Source: Solobacterium sp.
GTDB taxonomy: Bacteria > Bacillota_I > Bacilli_A > Erysipelotrichales > Erysipelotrichaceae
NCBI GenBank assembly: GCA_017510405.1
Contig: JAFWNG010000040.1
Span: 124,001 to 188,000, forward strand
Direction of reading: 5' to 3'
Length of the DNA stretch: 64,000 nucleotides
Below are positions 27,318 to 35,655 of the stretch, in pieces (position 1 is the first letter of the stretch; each line of letters begins with the position of its first letter). Below the pieces are notes generated by a model. The model had not been told where the DNA came from. It saw only the letters and a program-made list of their open reading frames with translations, and made no database searches. The translations under genes were made by a program, and so were the position numbers.

Positions 27318-29294
27318 TTATTCGGATACTCTTTCAAACGGCACCTCCGGATCATTCAGCCAGGCAAGAAGCTGGCGTACATATGGTTCACAGCTGCAGC
27401 TGGTAATACCGGTGCAGATCAGTATATTGGCTTCCGGCGTCGGTTTTTCCTGTTTTTTCAGCCGGTCGCGGACTTCGAAAGAGATATGCAGGATCGACGC
27501 TTCTTTCGGGGCTGTGCCTTCCATGGCGTATACATATTCGAAATCACCGGTATCCATGTTTCTGCGGATGACCATCGTCAGTACACAGGAAGAAAGACGG
27601 AAGATCACAGAAAGGGCAAACGGTGTGCTTTCCGCTGTCTGCGGGAACCGCTGCAGGACTGCCATATATGCCCGGATCGTCCGGATCATTCCTTCATCGT
27701 CCAGACTCCAGCGGTATGTGCGCTTCTTCAGGAACTCCGCAGCCGTGATGTATTCTTCCCATTCCATCGTATGACGAACGGCAAGAATGTCTTCCGGACG
27801 GATCGTATCCAGTGTGACGGCAGGAATCGTCCGGATATCCGTCAAAGACAGTTCATCACTTCCGACAACAGGAAGTGTGCGGTGCAGCAGGGAGTCCAGG
27901 AAGCTGGTCAGTTCGTCCGCGTAGACGACGCGGCTGTACTGGCTTTCCGTTCCGTCGGTCTTCTGCAGATACATGTTTCCGCTCTTCAGGTCGCACAGAT
28001 GGGAATAGGCGAAGTTCATGGCGTAGATCTCATCGGCGATCTGCTTGATCTCCGGCGCGAAAGGCTTATCCGGATCCATGATCGTATCCCGGACAGTAAC
28101 GCCTGTATACGGACTGCCGGCCGGCAGGGATTTCTCATCCACGGTCACATACTGCCGGTACAGCTGGGTCCGGTTGTAATAGTTGTTTTCGCGGTACCAT
28201 GCATTCGCACTGTCAGAGATCTGCCGGAGAACGGCCCGGAACGCGTCCGCGTCCTGAATGTGATAACGGCGTATCCATTCGTCGGTCATATACTGGTGCG
28301 CGTACAGCGTCATCATGGCTGTGCCGAATGGTTCGAACAGCGTCGTCCGGTTGATCCTGCTGTTGAACGCCTCGGAATCCCAGTCGAACTTCATAAAGTA
28401 CGGCTGACAGGTCAGAAGGAAATTGCCCCAGGATTCGCGGTCACTCTCGTAATCTGTATCTTCATACGGATCTTCATCCATCAGGACAAGCACAAGAGCA
28501 CCCTGGTTCAGAAGGGAACGCAGAGCATCTTTGCGGTCATCGCTGCCGTCTTCGTAGATCGAGCGGAACACAGGGGAATTCTGAAAGAATGCCCGGTTGA
28601 CGAGGATCTGGCGGGAATGCAGAAGGGCACGGTAAAACTCCTGACGCTGCAGCGGCGTCCGGTATGCCTGTATCTCTTTTCGAACTGCCGGATCCTGTGA
28701 ATACAGTCTTCCGTCTTCATAGACGTCTGCCGGATACCACTGGTCGTCCAGTTCCAGCAGAGTGCCGGAATACGGCAGGATGTCCGCCAGCTCGATCCGG
28801 TAATATTTCAGTTTCCCGTTCTCATATACGGGACGGGGATCGGAATTCGTATTAATGTAGTCGGACAGTGACATCGGTTCTGTGTTATGCAGCGTGACAT
28901 CCTGCTGGATACTTTCCGCGATACTGCGCAGAGTCATCGTATTATAGCGGCGCAGCAGTACGTACTGCTGAAACGTGATCAGAGTGCGGATCGGATCTTC
29001 CAGTCCGTGCAGCCGTATGTTTTCCAGGCATATGACAAAGACCGGCAGCTTCCGCTCCATGATCGTTTTCACTTCCCGGATGACGACAGGTCTTCGTACC
29101 GCGTCATTTGTCGCAATCAGGATCAGTCCCCGGGAATTCTCCAGAGCAGTGCGGATCTCTTCGTTCCAGTCATGATACAGACGGATATGCCCGTCATACC
29201 AGATGTCAAGGCCGCATCCGGTCAGAAAGCGTATGATCGCCTCGGTTTTTTCGATATCGGTGTGTCCGTAGCTTACAAAATACTTATTGCTCAA
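27318..29294 (-). CDS. TIR-domain protein with unrecognised C-terminus (TTG start)
   Basis: Residues 1-135 are a TIR domain: KYFVSYGHTDIEKTEAI, LDIWYD, and the catalytic-type glutamate in VVIREVKTIMERKLPVF (E74). The remaining 520 residues are soluble and match no family I know (IELADILPYSGTLLEL, LVLVLMDEDPYEDTDY). The start is a TTG preceded by a strong AAAGGAGAG; it overlaps the end of the Nudix gene by 11 bases, so translation is coupled. By family knowledge TIR domains with this Glu cleave NAD+ or make cyclic ADP-ribose signals. The C-terminal part may be a sensor or a second effector; unresolved. Confidence 0.8.
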   Translation of the reverse strand: MSNKYFVSYGHTDIEKTEAIIRFLTGCGLDIWYDGHIRLYHDWNEEIRTALENSRGLILIATNDAVRRPVVIREVKTIMERKLPVFVICLENIRLHGLEDPIRTLITFQQYVLLRRYNTMTLRSIAESIQQDVTLHNTEPMSLSDYINTNSDPRPVYENGKLKYYRIELADILPYSGTLLELDDQWYPADVYEDGRLYSQDPAVRKEIQAYRTPLQRQEFYRALLHSRQILVNRAFFQNSPVFRSIYEDGSDDRKDALRSLLNQGALVLVLMDEDPYEDTDYESDRESWGNFLLTCQPYFMKFDWDSEAFNSRINRTTLFEPFGTAMMTLYAHQYMTDEWIRRYHIQDADAFRAVLRQISDSANAWYRENNYYNRTQLYRQYVTVDEKSLPAGSPYTGVTVRDTIMDPDKPFAPEIKQIADEIYAMNFAYSHLCDLKSGNMYLQKTDGTESQYSRVVYADELTSFLDSLLHRTLPVVGSDELSLTDIRTIPAVTLDTIRPEDILAVRHTMEWEEYITAAEFLKKRTYRWSLDDEGMIRTIRAYMAVLQRFPQTAESTPFALSVIFRLSSCVLTMVIRRNMDTGDFEYVYAMEGTAPKEASILHISFEVRDRLKKQEKPTPEANILICTGITSCSCEPYVRQLLAWLNDPEVPFERVSE

Positions 29295-29970
29295 TCTTCT
29301 CTCCTTTCTGCTGTGAAGATAACAGGTATGCCGTCAGGGTAAAGGAATCCACGATCTCACCGGCGCGGATCATCCGCACAAGTTCCTCGCGGCTGACCTG
29401 CATGATCCGGGTGATTCCTTCTTCTTCCTGCGGCGCGTGATATGCATCGATCTCTGCTTCGAAGATGTCCACATAGATGGCTTCGAAGGCGGTATTCGGC
29501 GATACAGTGCCGATCAGCCGTACATTTTCCGGACGTACTTCGGCGCCGATCTCTTCCTGCAGTTCTTTCACTGCGTTGGCAATGCCGTCGATCCCGTCGT
29601 TGAATCCGCGCGGAAATTCCCATACATATGTGCGCAGAGCGTGACGGAAGATCCGAATCAGGATATAGTCATCGCCCAGTTTCGGCAGGATCACGGTTCC
29701 GTGGTGCTTTCCGAGGTCGACCGGAAGTACTCTTTCATACGGAAAACGTACGCCGCCGGGATTCTCCACGAGATCCACACAGTGAATATTCCACGGTGTC
29801 TCGTAAACGACGCCGATGACAAAATCACTGTCCTGCATCCAGTTTTCAATGACTGCCCGGTCGGTCACGATCTTCAGTGCCGGAGCAGGACTTTCGAACA
29901 GCGCCGGAGCCTGTTCCATCAGTTCAAAGTAACGATCCAGTGCTTCAGCACCGGTAAGCTGGATCTTCAT
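29284..29970 (-). CDS. Nudix hydrolase in a TIR operon
   Basis: Residues about 95-225 form a Nudix fold: VWEFPRGFNDGIDG followed by KELQEEIGAE (E136, E139, E140 bind metal). The EFPRG start resembles ADP-ribose pyrophosphatases, though the loop is one residue shorter than the textbook Nudix box. The N-terminal 90 residues are extra. It overlaps the upstream membrane-protein gene by ATGA and the downstream TIR gene by 11 bases. AAGGAGAAACACGC precedes ATG 29970. In this context the likely substrate is a TIR product such as ADP-ribose or a derived nucleotide, either to modify the signal or switch it off. That role is inferred. Confidence 0.85.
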   Translation of the reverse strand: MKIQLTGAEALDRYFELMEQAPALFESPAPALKIVTDRAVIENWMQDSDFVIGVVYETPWNIHCVDLVENPGGVRFPYERVLPVDLGKHHGTVILPKLGDDYILIRIFRHALRTYVWEFPRGFNDGIDGIANAVKELQEEIGAEVRPENVRLIGTVSPNTAFEAIYVDIFEAEIDAYHAPQEEEGITRIMQVSREELVRMIRAGEIVDSFTLTAYLLSSQQKGEKIEQ

Positions 29971-31952
29971 GCGTGTTTCTCCTTCCAGCGGTCTTCAAGA
30001 TTCTGAAGATACGATTTCATCTCATCGTTCATGTGATCCATGATGTAGGTGACATTGTCATATTTTTTGATTTCTTCCGGCAGATATTCATATGGGGTGA
30101 TATCCGTGTGACGGCGGATCGGCTTGATCGTATTGGCAAACGGATCGGCGTGATTCTTATCGCGGATGTCCCGCTTTGCCGGAATATAACCGAGTGAGAT
30201 CATATACGCAGACCAGCGGTCGTGTTCCACGACAACGAGCGGACGGCGGTCATAGGAAAGTCCCCGCATATAGTCCGCCGGGATGCATTGGACGCTGGCT
30301 TTCTTCTGCAGGGCGGATGCCATGGAAGAACGCCGGTTGTATTCCGAAGTGCGGTATTCTTTCCGGATCTCAGATTCGTCCGGTACGGTCTCACCGGTTT
30401 CCTGTGCCTTGATCTCACGTTCTTTCAGATGGGTACTGACGGCCAGATCATCCAGATCCTTGTCTGCGATCGTACTCCAGGAGTAGAACTCTTTGGGGAT
30501 CCCGATGAACGAAATATGCACATTGTATTTCTTTTCCCGGTCGCCGAAGTTTCCGCTGTACTGCAGATCCCGCGCGTATGCCGCAATATCTTCGTCTTCG
30601 CAGTGCACGAACAGATACTGGCGCTCCGCCAGATTCGTACGCTGAACATACTTCTGAAGAAGCTGGATATTATCGTTGTCATTATCCAGTGTGAATGCTG
30701 TGATAACGGAACGGTCATTGAGCAGCGCCCGCACCAGGGCATCGCTCTTCAGGGAAAAGACCGGATTCAGTTCCACCGTGAACAGATCATTGCACGTCAG
30801 GGTATCCGAAGCACAGTGATACTCATAGGTCATATCCTGGGCATACAGTTCCGAGAATGCCGGGAAATGATACAGGAAGAGGTCTTTCAGATCGTCGGCG
30901 GTACCGGTATGGTACATATGGATGTAGGCACGGTGTCCGTACATATTGCCCAGCCACATCATAGTCTTGAGCAGCTCTTCGCCATACGGCGTCCAGCCGG
31001 CAATCGATACATGGATCTCTTCACCGCTCAGATGCAGGAAGGGATTTTCTTCTTCGTCGCTGCTGTTCATAAGACGCAGGAAGTGGCGCCATATACTGTC
31101 TTTGACCGGATCGATGGTGTAGGTGTGTATTTTTGCCTGCTGCTTATATCCGGCAGCTTCCATCTCATTTTCCAGACTGTGCGTCAGCCGGTCCAGCGTC
31201 GCTGTGCCGAGTTCATCGGTAAAGAAGTAGAGTCCGGCATTGATCGTATACAGTTTCCGGTACGCTTCCTCATACAGGTCATAGTTCTCTTCGGTGAAAA
31301 ATACAAATATCTGACGGTTTGTATTCTTTGTGATCATATCCAGCATGGATGTCAGCGGCTCTGCACTGAAGGAAGAAGCAGGCACACGGTGCGGCTCCAG
31401 TCCCTTGATCACTTCACGGTAATCCTCGTCCTCATTGGAAAGAGAGCAGAACAGGATATTTCCGCGCTTTTCCTTCAGGATGCTTGCGGCAAGATATACA
31501 GACTTCTGATCGTGGGACGGAAAGATGAACAGGTCGCCGTGACGCAGGTGCATCTTTGTGCCGAAACGAAGCAGTTCCGTAATGATCATACGGGAGATCG
31601 TGCCTAATAAGAGGACCGGATTGATGACCATCAGAAGGCCGACCAGAAGACTGCCGGCTGCGCCTGACGCTTCCGAAAGTCCACGGAAGAACTCAACATT
31701 GGTATCAAGAGAGTACATCTGTACGGTGTAGATGATCGCCGGAAAGAACTGCGGCTCACCGATCGTACTGCGTGCCTCCGCCGGTACGAGCAGCCACAGT
31801 ACCAGGACCGTGACAAAGCTGATGCCAAGCATGCCGGACAGCGCTTTTGCGATCAGTGTGCTGAAACCGGCTTCCCTGCGTTCATACTGACGGCCAAGGT
31901 ATAAAAATAACAGAATGATCAGAAGGATCATGAAAATACAGAAAACAGTCAT
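29967..31952 (-). CDS. Membrane protein with tandem Rossmann domains and RyR-like tail
   Basis: The N-terminus has membrane helices at about 1-20, 35-57 and 98-125 (MILLIILLFLYLG, then SFVTVLVLWLLVP). Two alpha/beta domains follow: one from HGDLFIFPSHDQKSVYLAA, and a second from VSIAGWTPYGEELLKTMMWLG that aligns with the Rossmann segment of the kinase fusion and of the first gene. The C-terminus carries VVVEHDRWSAYMISLGY, then ITPYEYLPEEIKKYD, a RyR-like module. The layout recalls channel-RCK proteins, but no TVGYG-like filter is seen. It heads a four-gene operon with Nudix, TIR and TIR-NACHT genes and diverges from the TIR-LRR gene. Proposed membrane sensor for the system. Confidence 0.75.
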   Translation of the reverse strand: MTVFCIFMILLIILLFLYLGRQYERREAGFSTLIAKALSGMLGISFVTVLVLWLLVPAEARSTIGEPQFFPAIIYTVQMYSLDTNVEFFRGLSEASGAAGSLLVGLLMVINPVLLLGTISRMIITELLRFGTKMHLRHGDLFIFPSHDQKSVYLAASILKEKRGNILFCSLSNEDEDYREVIKGLEPHRVPASSFSAEPLTSMLDMITKNTNRQIFVFFTEENYDLYEEAYRKLYTINAGLYFFTDELGTATLDRLTHSLENEMEAAGYKQQAKIHTYTIDPVKDSIWRHFLRLMNSSDEEENPFLHLSGEEIHVSIAGWTPYGEELLKTMMWLGNMYGHRAYIHMYHTGTADDLKDLFLYHFPAFSELYAQDMTYEYHCASDTLTCNDLFTVELNPVFSLKSDALVRALLNDRSVITAFTLDNDNDNIQLLQKYVQRTNLAERQYLFVHCEDEDIAAYARDLQYSGNFGDREKKYNVHISFIGIPKEFYSWSTIADKDLDDLAVSTHLKEREIKAQETGETVPDESEIRKEYRTSEYNRRSSMASALQKKASVQCIPADYMRGLSYDRRPLVVVEHDRWSAYMISLGYIPAKRDIRDKNHADPFANTIKPIRRHTDITPYEYLPEEIKKYDNVTYIMDHMNDEMKSYLQNLEDRWKEKHA

Positions 31953-32049
31953 AACAGTACCTCAGAATATACAGGTCTTATTTTAGCATGACCAGCCGTA
32001 TAGGACACGAACGGGTGAAATAATGTTATGATACTTTCGGAGGTTCTGT
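31953..32049. promoter_or_regulatory. Divergent promoter region of the TIR locus
   Basis: 97 bases separate the two divergent TIR-locus genes. Plus strand: extended -10 TG-T-TATGAT at 32024-32032, then CGGAGG directly at the expected start site, giving a very short leader before ATG 32050. Minus strand: TG-C-TAAAAT at about 31988-31980 before ATG 31952. No clear -35 elements are visible, so an activator or weak basal expression is possible. Confidence 0.5.
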
Positions 32050-34050
32050 ATGACCGCTAGTATTGACCGCGTCGTTCCGTATGAAGGGAATGATCCGTAT
32101 ATTTTTATCAGCTACAGCCACAAGGATACCGACCGTGTCATGCCGGTCATCCGTGTGCTGAAGGAGAACGGTTTCCGCGTCTGGTATGACGAAGGAATCG
32201 ACCCGGGATCCGAATGGCCGGAATCGATCGCCCAGCACTTGAATGGAAGTACTGTGTGTATTTACTTTATTTCCGAAAACTCTCTCCAGTCCAACAACTG
32301 CAAGCGGGAAGTAAACTTTGCTCTGTCGAAGAACAAAGGCTTTTTGTCGATCGTACTGGAACCGGTGGAAATGTCGCTTGGCCTGGAACTGCAGATCGCG
32401 ACATATATGTCTCTGATCCGCTACAAATACGCTTCGGAAAAACAGTTTATCGATAAGCTGATCGGCGTGGACCTTCTGAAACCATGCCGCATGCAGATGC
32501 CGGAGGAAGAAACGGCGGAAAAGCCGGCAGAAGAACCGGTAAAGCAGCCGGAATCATTGCCTGAAAAACAGCCGGAACCGGTGCCGGAAAAACCGGCAGA
32601 AGAAATCAAGCCGGTAAAAAAAGAACGCAGGGTAAAAGCAGAAAGACCGGCAAAGAAAGAAAAGACGTCCGTCAGGCCTTCCGCAAAAACCGGAAAATAT
32701 ATTCTGATCGCGCTTCTGGCGGTGTCGCTGGTATTCTTTGCTGTGAAGATCATTTCCGGCATGAGCGGTCCGAAGAAGGAAGAACGGGTCCCTGTGATCA
32801 TCGGGGAACAGGAAGTCTACGACAATACACTGGTTCAGATCGAAAACCAGACTCTGACGGCGGCGGACATGGATACTGTCGCTGCTCTGCAGAAGGTATA
32901 TACGCTCCGGTTCTTCAACTGCTCCTTTGAAGGCGACAGTCTTCAGAAACTGTCTGCACTCACAAACCTGAATGAGATCCGTCTGGAAAACTGCAAAGGC
33001 GTGAATTCCCTCGCATTTACCGGATCGATGGAAAAACTGAAAGATATTCTGGTCCGCTGGTGCGGGATCACCGACGATATTCTGTCCACCCTGGTTCTGC
33101 GCGACACCTTCCGTCAGCTCAATCTGCGCGGAAATGAACTGACCGCACTGCCCGACCTGTCGGTATGTCCCGGTCTGACCGTCCTGAATATCCGCGAAAA
33201 CAGCATCACTTCTCTGGAACCGATCCGGACATGCACAAAACTAAAGGAGCTGTACGCCGGATCCAACCAGATCACGGACTTCTCCATCCTGGAACCGATG
33301 ATCTACCTGACCACGGTGGATGTCGCAAACAACGGCGTCACTTCTCTGGATTTTCTGAAGAACACAACGCTGCTGAAGGAAGTCGATTTCTCCGGAAACA
33401 CGGAACTGACCGATCTTTCCATTCTCAGCAGGAATGCTGAAACGCTGGAGTCGGCAACGCTGGAATACCTTTCGCAGGCAGATCTCTCCGTACTGGCAGC
33501 CTGCAAAAATTTGAAAGTACTTGATATTACTGCATGCGATACCGACGATGTGTCTTTTGTGAGAGATATGCGAGGTCTTGAAACGCTGCAGGCGGCGGGC
33601 AACAGGATCCATTACCTGTCACCGCTGTTTGAGTGCAGAGGACTCAAACTGATCAACCTGGCTTATAACGATATTTCTTCTCTCACAGGATTCCCGCCTA
33701 CGCTTACCGCGAATTACTGGTATCTGTATCTTCAGCATAATCACCTGGAAACACTGGATGGTCTGACGCCGTCGGAGAATGGCACAGTCCTTGCCTTACA
33801 GGGAAATCCGCTGCAGAATATCGATGCGCTTCAGAATACGAAGGTATCAGATGTGGTTCTGGACTATACGCCGAATCTGGATAAAGAAGTTCTGAACAGA
33901 TCCTTACGGGTTTATGTGACATCGGTCGATCTGTCCGAACAGGTTGCCCTGGAGAAAGGCGTCACCTCCCAGCTGTATCTGCTGAATGAAGAAGAAGCGA
34001 TGGCAAAGATCAGCGAAAGATACAACAGCGTTCATCCGGTCTTTCCCTGA
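32050..34050 (+). CDS. TIR-transmembrane-LRR protein
   Basis: Residues 16-140 are a TIR domain: PYIFISYSHKDTDRV, FRVWYDEGI and NNCKREVNFAL with the NADase-type glutamate (E87). A Pro/Glu/Lys linker (150-210) leads to one membrane helix (KYILIALLAVSLVFFAVKII, 217-236). About 400 residues of leucine-rich repeats follow (LTVLNIRENSITSLEPI, LKELYAGSNQITDFSIL). With Lys-rich residues before the helix, the TIR should be inside and the LRR outside, a mirror image of a Toll receptor. It is transcribed divergently from the TIR-NACHT operon. Likely a surface sensor that triggers NAD+ signalling; role inferred. Confidence 0.85.
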   Translation: MTASIDRVVPYEGNDPYIFISYSHKDTDRVMPVIRVLKENGFRVWYDEGIDPGSEWPESIAQHLNGSTVCIYFISENSLQSNNCKREVNFALSKNKGFLSIVLEPVEMSLGLELQIATYMSLIRYKYASEKQFIDKLIGVDLLKPCRMQMPEEETAEKPAEEPVKQPESLPEKQPEPVPEKPAEEIKPVKKERRVKAERPAKKEKTSVRPSAKTGKYILIALLAVSLVFFAVKIISGMSGPKKEERVPVIIGEQEVYDNTLVQIENQTLTAADMDTVAALQKVYTLRFFNCSFEGDSLQKLSALTNLNEIRLENCKGVNSLAFTGSMEKLKDILVRWCGITDDILSTLVLRDTFRQLNLRGNELTALPDLSVCPGLTVLNIRENSITSLEPIRTCTKLKELYAGSNQITDFSILEPMIYLTTVDVANNGVTSLDFLKNTTLLKEVDFSGNTELTDLSILSRNAETLESATLEYLSQADLSVLAACKNLKVLDITACDTDDVSFVRDMRGLETLQAAGNRIHYLSPLFECRGLKLINLAYNDISSLTGFPPTLTANYWYLYLQHNHLETLDGLTPSENGTVLALQGNPLQNIDALQNTKVSDVVLDYTPNLDKEVLNRSLRVYVTSVDLSEQVALEKGVTSQLYLLNEEEAMAKISERYNSVHPVFP

Positions 34051-34070
34051 CCGGAACAGGAGGTAATCCT

Positions 34071-34559
34071 ATGTATGTTTGGATCATTGCGGCAGTTCTG
34101 CTGGCTGTGTTCATCTGTTTCGGATATATCCGGAAACCCGGAATTCCCGGCAGACTCTGTCTGCGCACCAAAAACATGGGGACCGGCATAGAACAGCTGT
34201 ATCCGATCAGGAAAGACATAAAAACTGTTCTCCTGCCGTTTGTCAATGAAACGGGTTCGTTTCATGTAAAAACTGGCGGGATGAACTTCCAAATCACGAT
34301 TCGTGCGCATGAAAACAGACGGGATTTCATAGTCACGGGGACATCAGGCTTTTATGACCTGATTTTGCGGCAGACCATTGTTATGCCGCACCTGCCGAAA
34401 GCAACTGTCGGAGAGATGCGTCCGCAGATTAATCGTCTTTTCCGGGATATGGTGTTTTCTTATTCGGGTTTTCAATTCGGGATATATCTTCCCGATCGGC
34501 TTCGCTGGAACGGAGATCTGGAAAACCAGATAAACGCAGATCTGATAAAGCGGCACTGA
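34071..34559 (+). CDS. Small protein with N-terminal membrane anchor, unknown function
   Basis: 162 residues. The first 20 form a membrane helix (VWIIAAVLLAVFICFGYI) followed by basic residues. The remainder is a mixed alpha/beta domain (TKNMGTGIEQLYPI, FVNETGSFHVKTGG) that I do not recognise. AGGAGG precedes ATG 34071, 21 bases after the TIR-LRR stop, so the two are probably co-transcribed. It could assist the LRR receptor at the membrane. Confidence 0.65.
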   Translation: MYVWIIAAVLLAVFICFGYIRKPGIPGRLCLRTKNMGTGIEQLYPIRKDIKTVLLPFVNETGSFHVKTGGMNFQITIRAHENRRDFIVTGTSGFYDLILRQTIVMPHLPKATVGEMRPQINRLFRDMVFSYSGFQFGIYLPDRLRWNGDLENQINADLIKRH

Positions 34560-34566
34560 ATGAAAT

Positions 34567-34589
34567 ACCGGACCTGTTACAGGTCCGGT
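34567..34589 (+). terminator. Perfect 11-bp hairpin after the TIR-LRR operon
   Basis: ACCGGACCTGT and ACAGGTCCGGT are perfect inverse complements around a single T. No T run follows, so it may be a weak terminator or a protein-binding site instead. The bases from here to 34686 hold no supportable gene. Confidence 0.5.
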
Positions 34590-34686
34590 CACAGTAATGA
34601 CTCGGGATGCGCGTCGTAATACAGAGAAAGAGCATCCATGATATTTGATGCATTGCGGAACGTACATGGTACGATATCCGCATTTT

Positions 34687-35562
34687 TTAGTTTTCGGTAT
34701 TACTGCTCATAGTCTCTTTTACCGAATGAAGGAGTTTTTCCGCTTCTTCTCTGCACAGGGTATGATCTGACATGAGTGCCGATAGGATTTCCTCATCGTT
34801 ATGCCCGAAATTCAGTAAGTACCGGATTCCTTTCTTCAGGTTTTCTTCTGCCTCCGCTTTCATTTCGGCTTTGCCTTCCTCATAGCCCTCACTGCGGATC
34901 GCCGCTTCTTTCTCAAACTGATCCATAACTGTTCTCCTGAACTCTCCGTCTCTTTTCACTTCTGCTACGGCTGTATTGATTCTTCGCACAAGCGGATCGG
35001 ATGTATCTGCGGCGCCTTTCAGCAGATACAGGAAAGGACGCAGACTCTCCGGTGCTTTTTCGATCGCTGTCGGTGAAAAGCAGATCACTATGCGCTTTTC
35101 GGTATAGCGCAGATCTTCCCGCCCGTCCAAGGATATCTTCCGTCGGTATACCGGATCACCGCCTCCCATCGGATCGAACGTGCAGAAGATCAGCAGGATC
35201 TGTTCCGGAAGTTCTTTTGCAAGAGCTCCGATCGGCAGCTCGCAGTCCAGCATGGAGCCGGCATAGCGCGCGTACATGGGCAGATCGGGATCGTAGGTAA
35301 ACATCTCCAGATCGACGACCTTGTCTCCGGACTGTGATCGTGTGATGAGATCGAGACGGATCCTCTTGTTTCCGACAGAGACGATGATCTCGTGTTCGCT
35401 CTCGGCGATAGTGAACGAAGAAGCGTCGATGCCGGGGATACAGAGCTGCAGGACATCCTGCAGGATATCAGGGTTGCTGCGAAGGACCTGTTTGAAGATC
35501 AGATCATTTGTAAAGCCTGCCTCCTGATAACGTTTCTGTGCTGCTTTTAACAATTCATTCAT
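34687..35562 (-). CDS. Rpn family PD-(D/E)XK nuclease (recombination-promoting)
   Basis: A 291-residue member of the Rpn/transposase_31-like family. The N-terminus (FTNDLIFKQVLRSNPDILQD) and the nuclease core, with RLDLITRS and VVDLEMFTYD giving the D...DLEM pattern, are clear, as is YYRRKIS-like RRKISLD. The C-terminus is the typical charged helix (EGYEEGKAEMKAEAEENLKKG). ATG 35562 follows AGGAGG; the longer frame to 35598 lacks a site. These proteins nick DNA non-specifically, occur in many copies in gut Bacillota, and affect recombination or phage defence. Monocistronic, next to the TIR locus. Confidence 0.85.
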   Translation of the reverse strand: MNELLKAAQKRYQEAGFTNDLIFKQVLRSNPDILQDVLQLCIPGIDASSFTIAESEHEIIVSVGNKRIRLDLITRSQSGDKVVDLEMFTYDPDLPMYARYAGSMLDCELPIGALAKELPEQILLIFCTFDPMGGGDPVYRRKISLDGREDLRYTEKRIVICFSPTAIEKAPESLRPFLYLLKGAADTSDPLVRRINTAVAEVKRDGEFRRTVMDQFEKEAAIRSEGYEEGKAEMKAEAEENLKKGIRYLLNFGHNDEEILSALMSDHTLCREEAEKLLHSVKETMSSNTEN

Positions 35563-35621
35563 ATATAAGTTCCTCCTGTATTCTGTATTCCCCAGCACAG
35601 GAGATCTCCCCGGAACCAGAT

Positions 35622-35649
35622 AAAAACCTGCGTCATTACTGACACAGGT
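35622..35649 (-). terminator. Terminator of the amidohydrolase gene
   Basis: On the minus strand ACCTGTGTCA pairs with TGACGCAGGT (one G-U pair) across GTAA, followed by TTTTT, just after the stop codon at 35656. Confidence 0.8.
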
Positions 35650-35655
35650 ACAGGC

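Noticed and set aside
30222-31607. 461-codon plus-strand frame opposite the membrane Rossmann protein
   Set aside because: Shadow of the minus-strand gene, which has coupling overlaps and domain similarity to other proteins here.
29967-31952. Potassium channel with RCK domains
   Set aside because: The layout is similar but no selectivity-filter sequence such as TVGYG is present between the helices.
23531-34559. Thoeris defence system
   Set aside because: TIR proteins are present but there is no SIR2/SLOG ThsA-like protein; the Nudix and NACHT partners define a different system.
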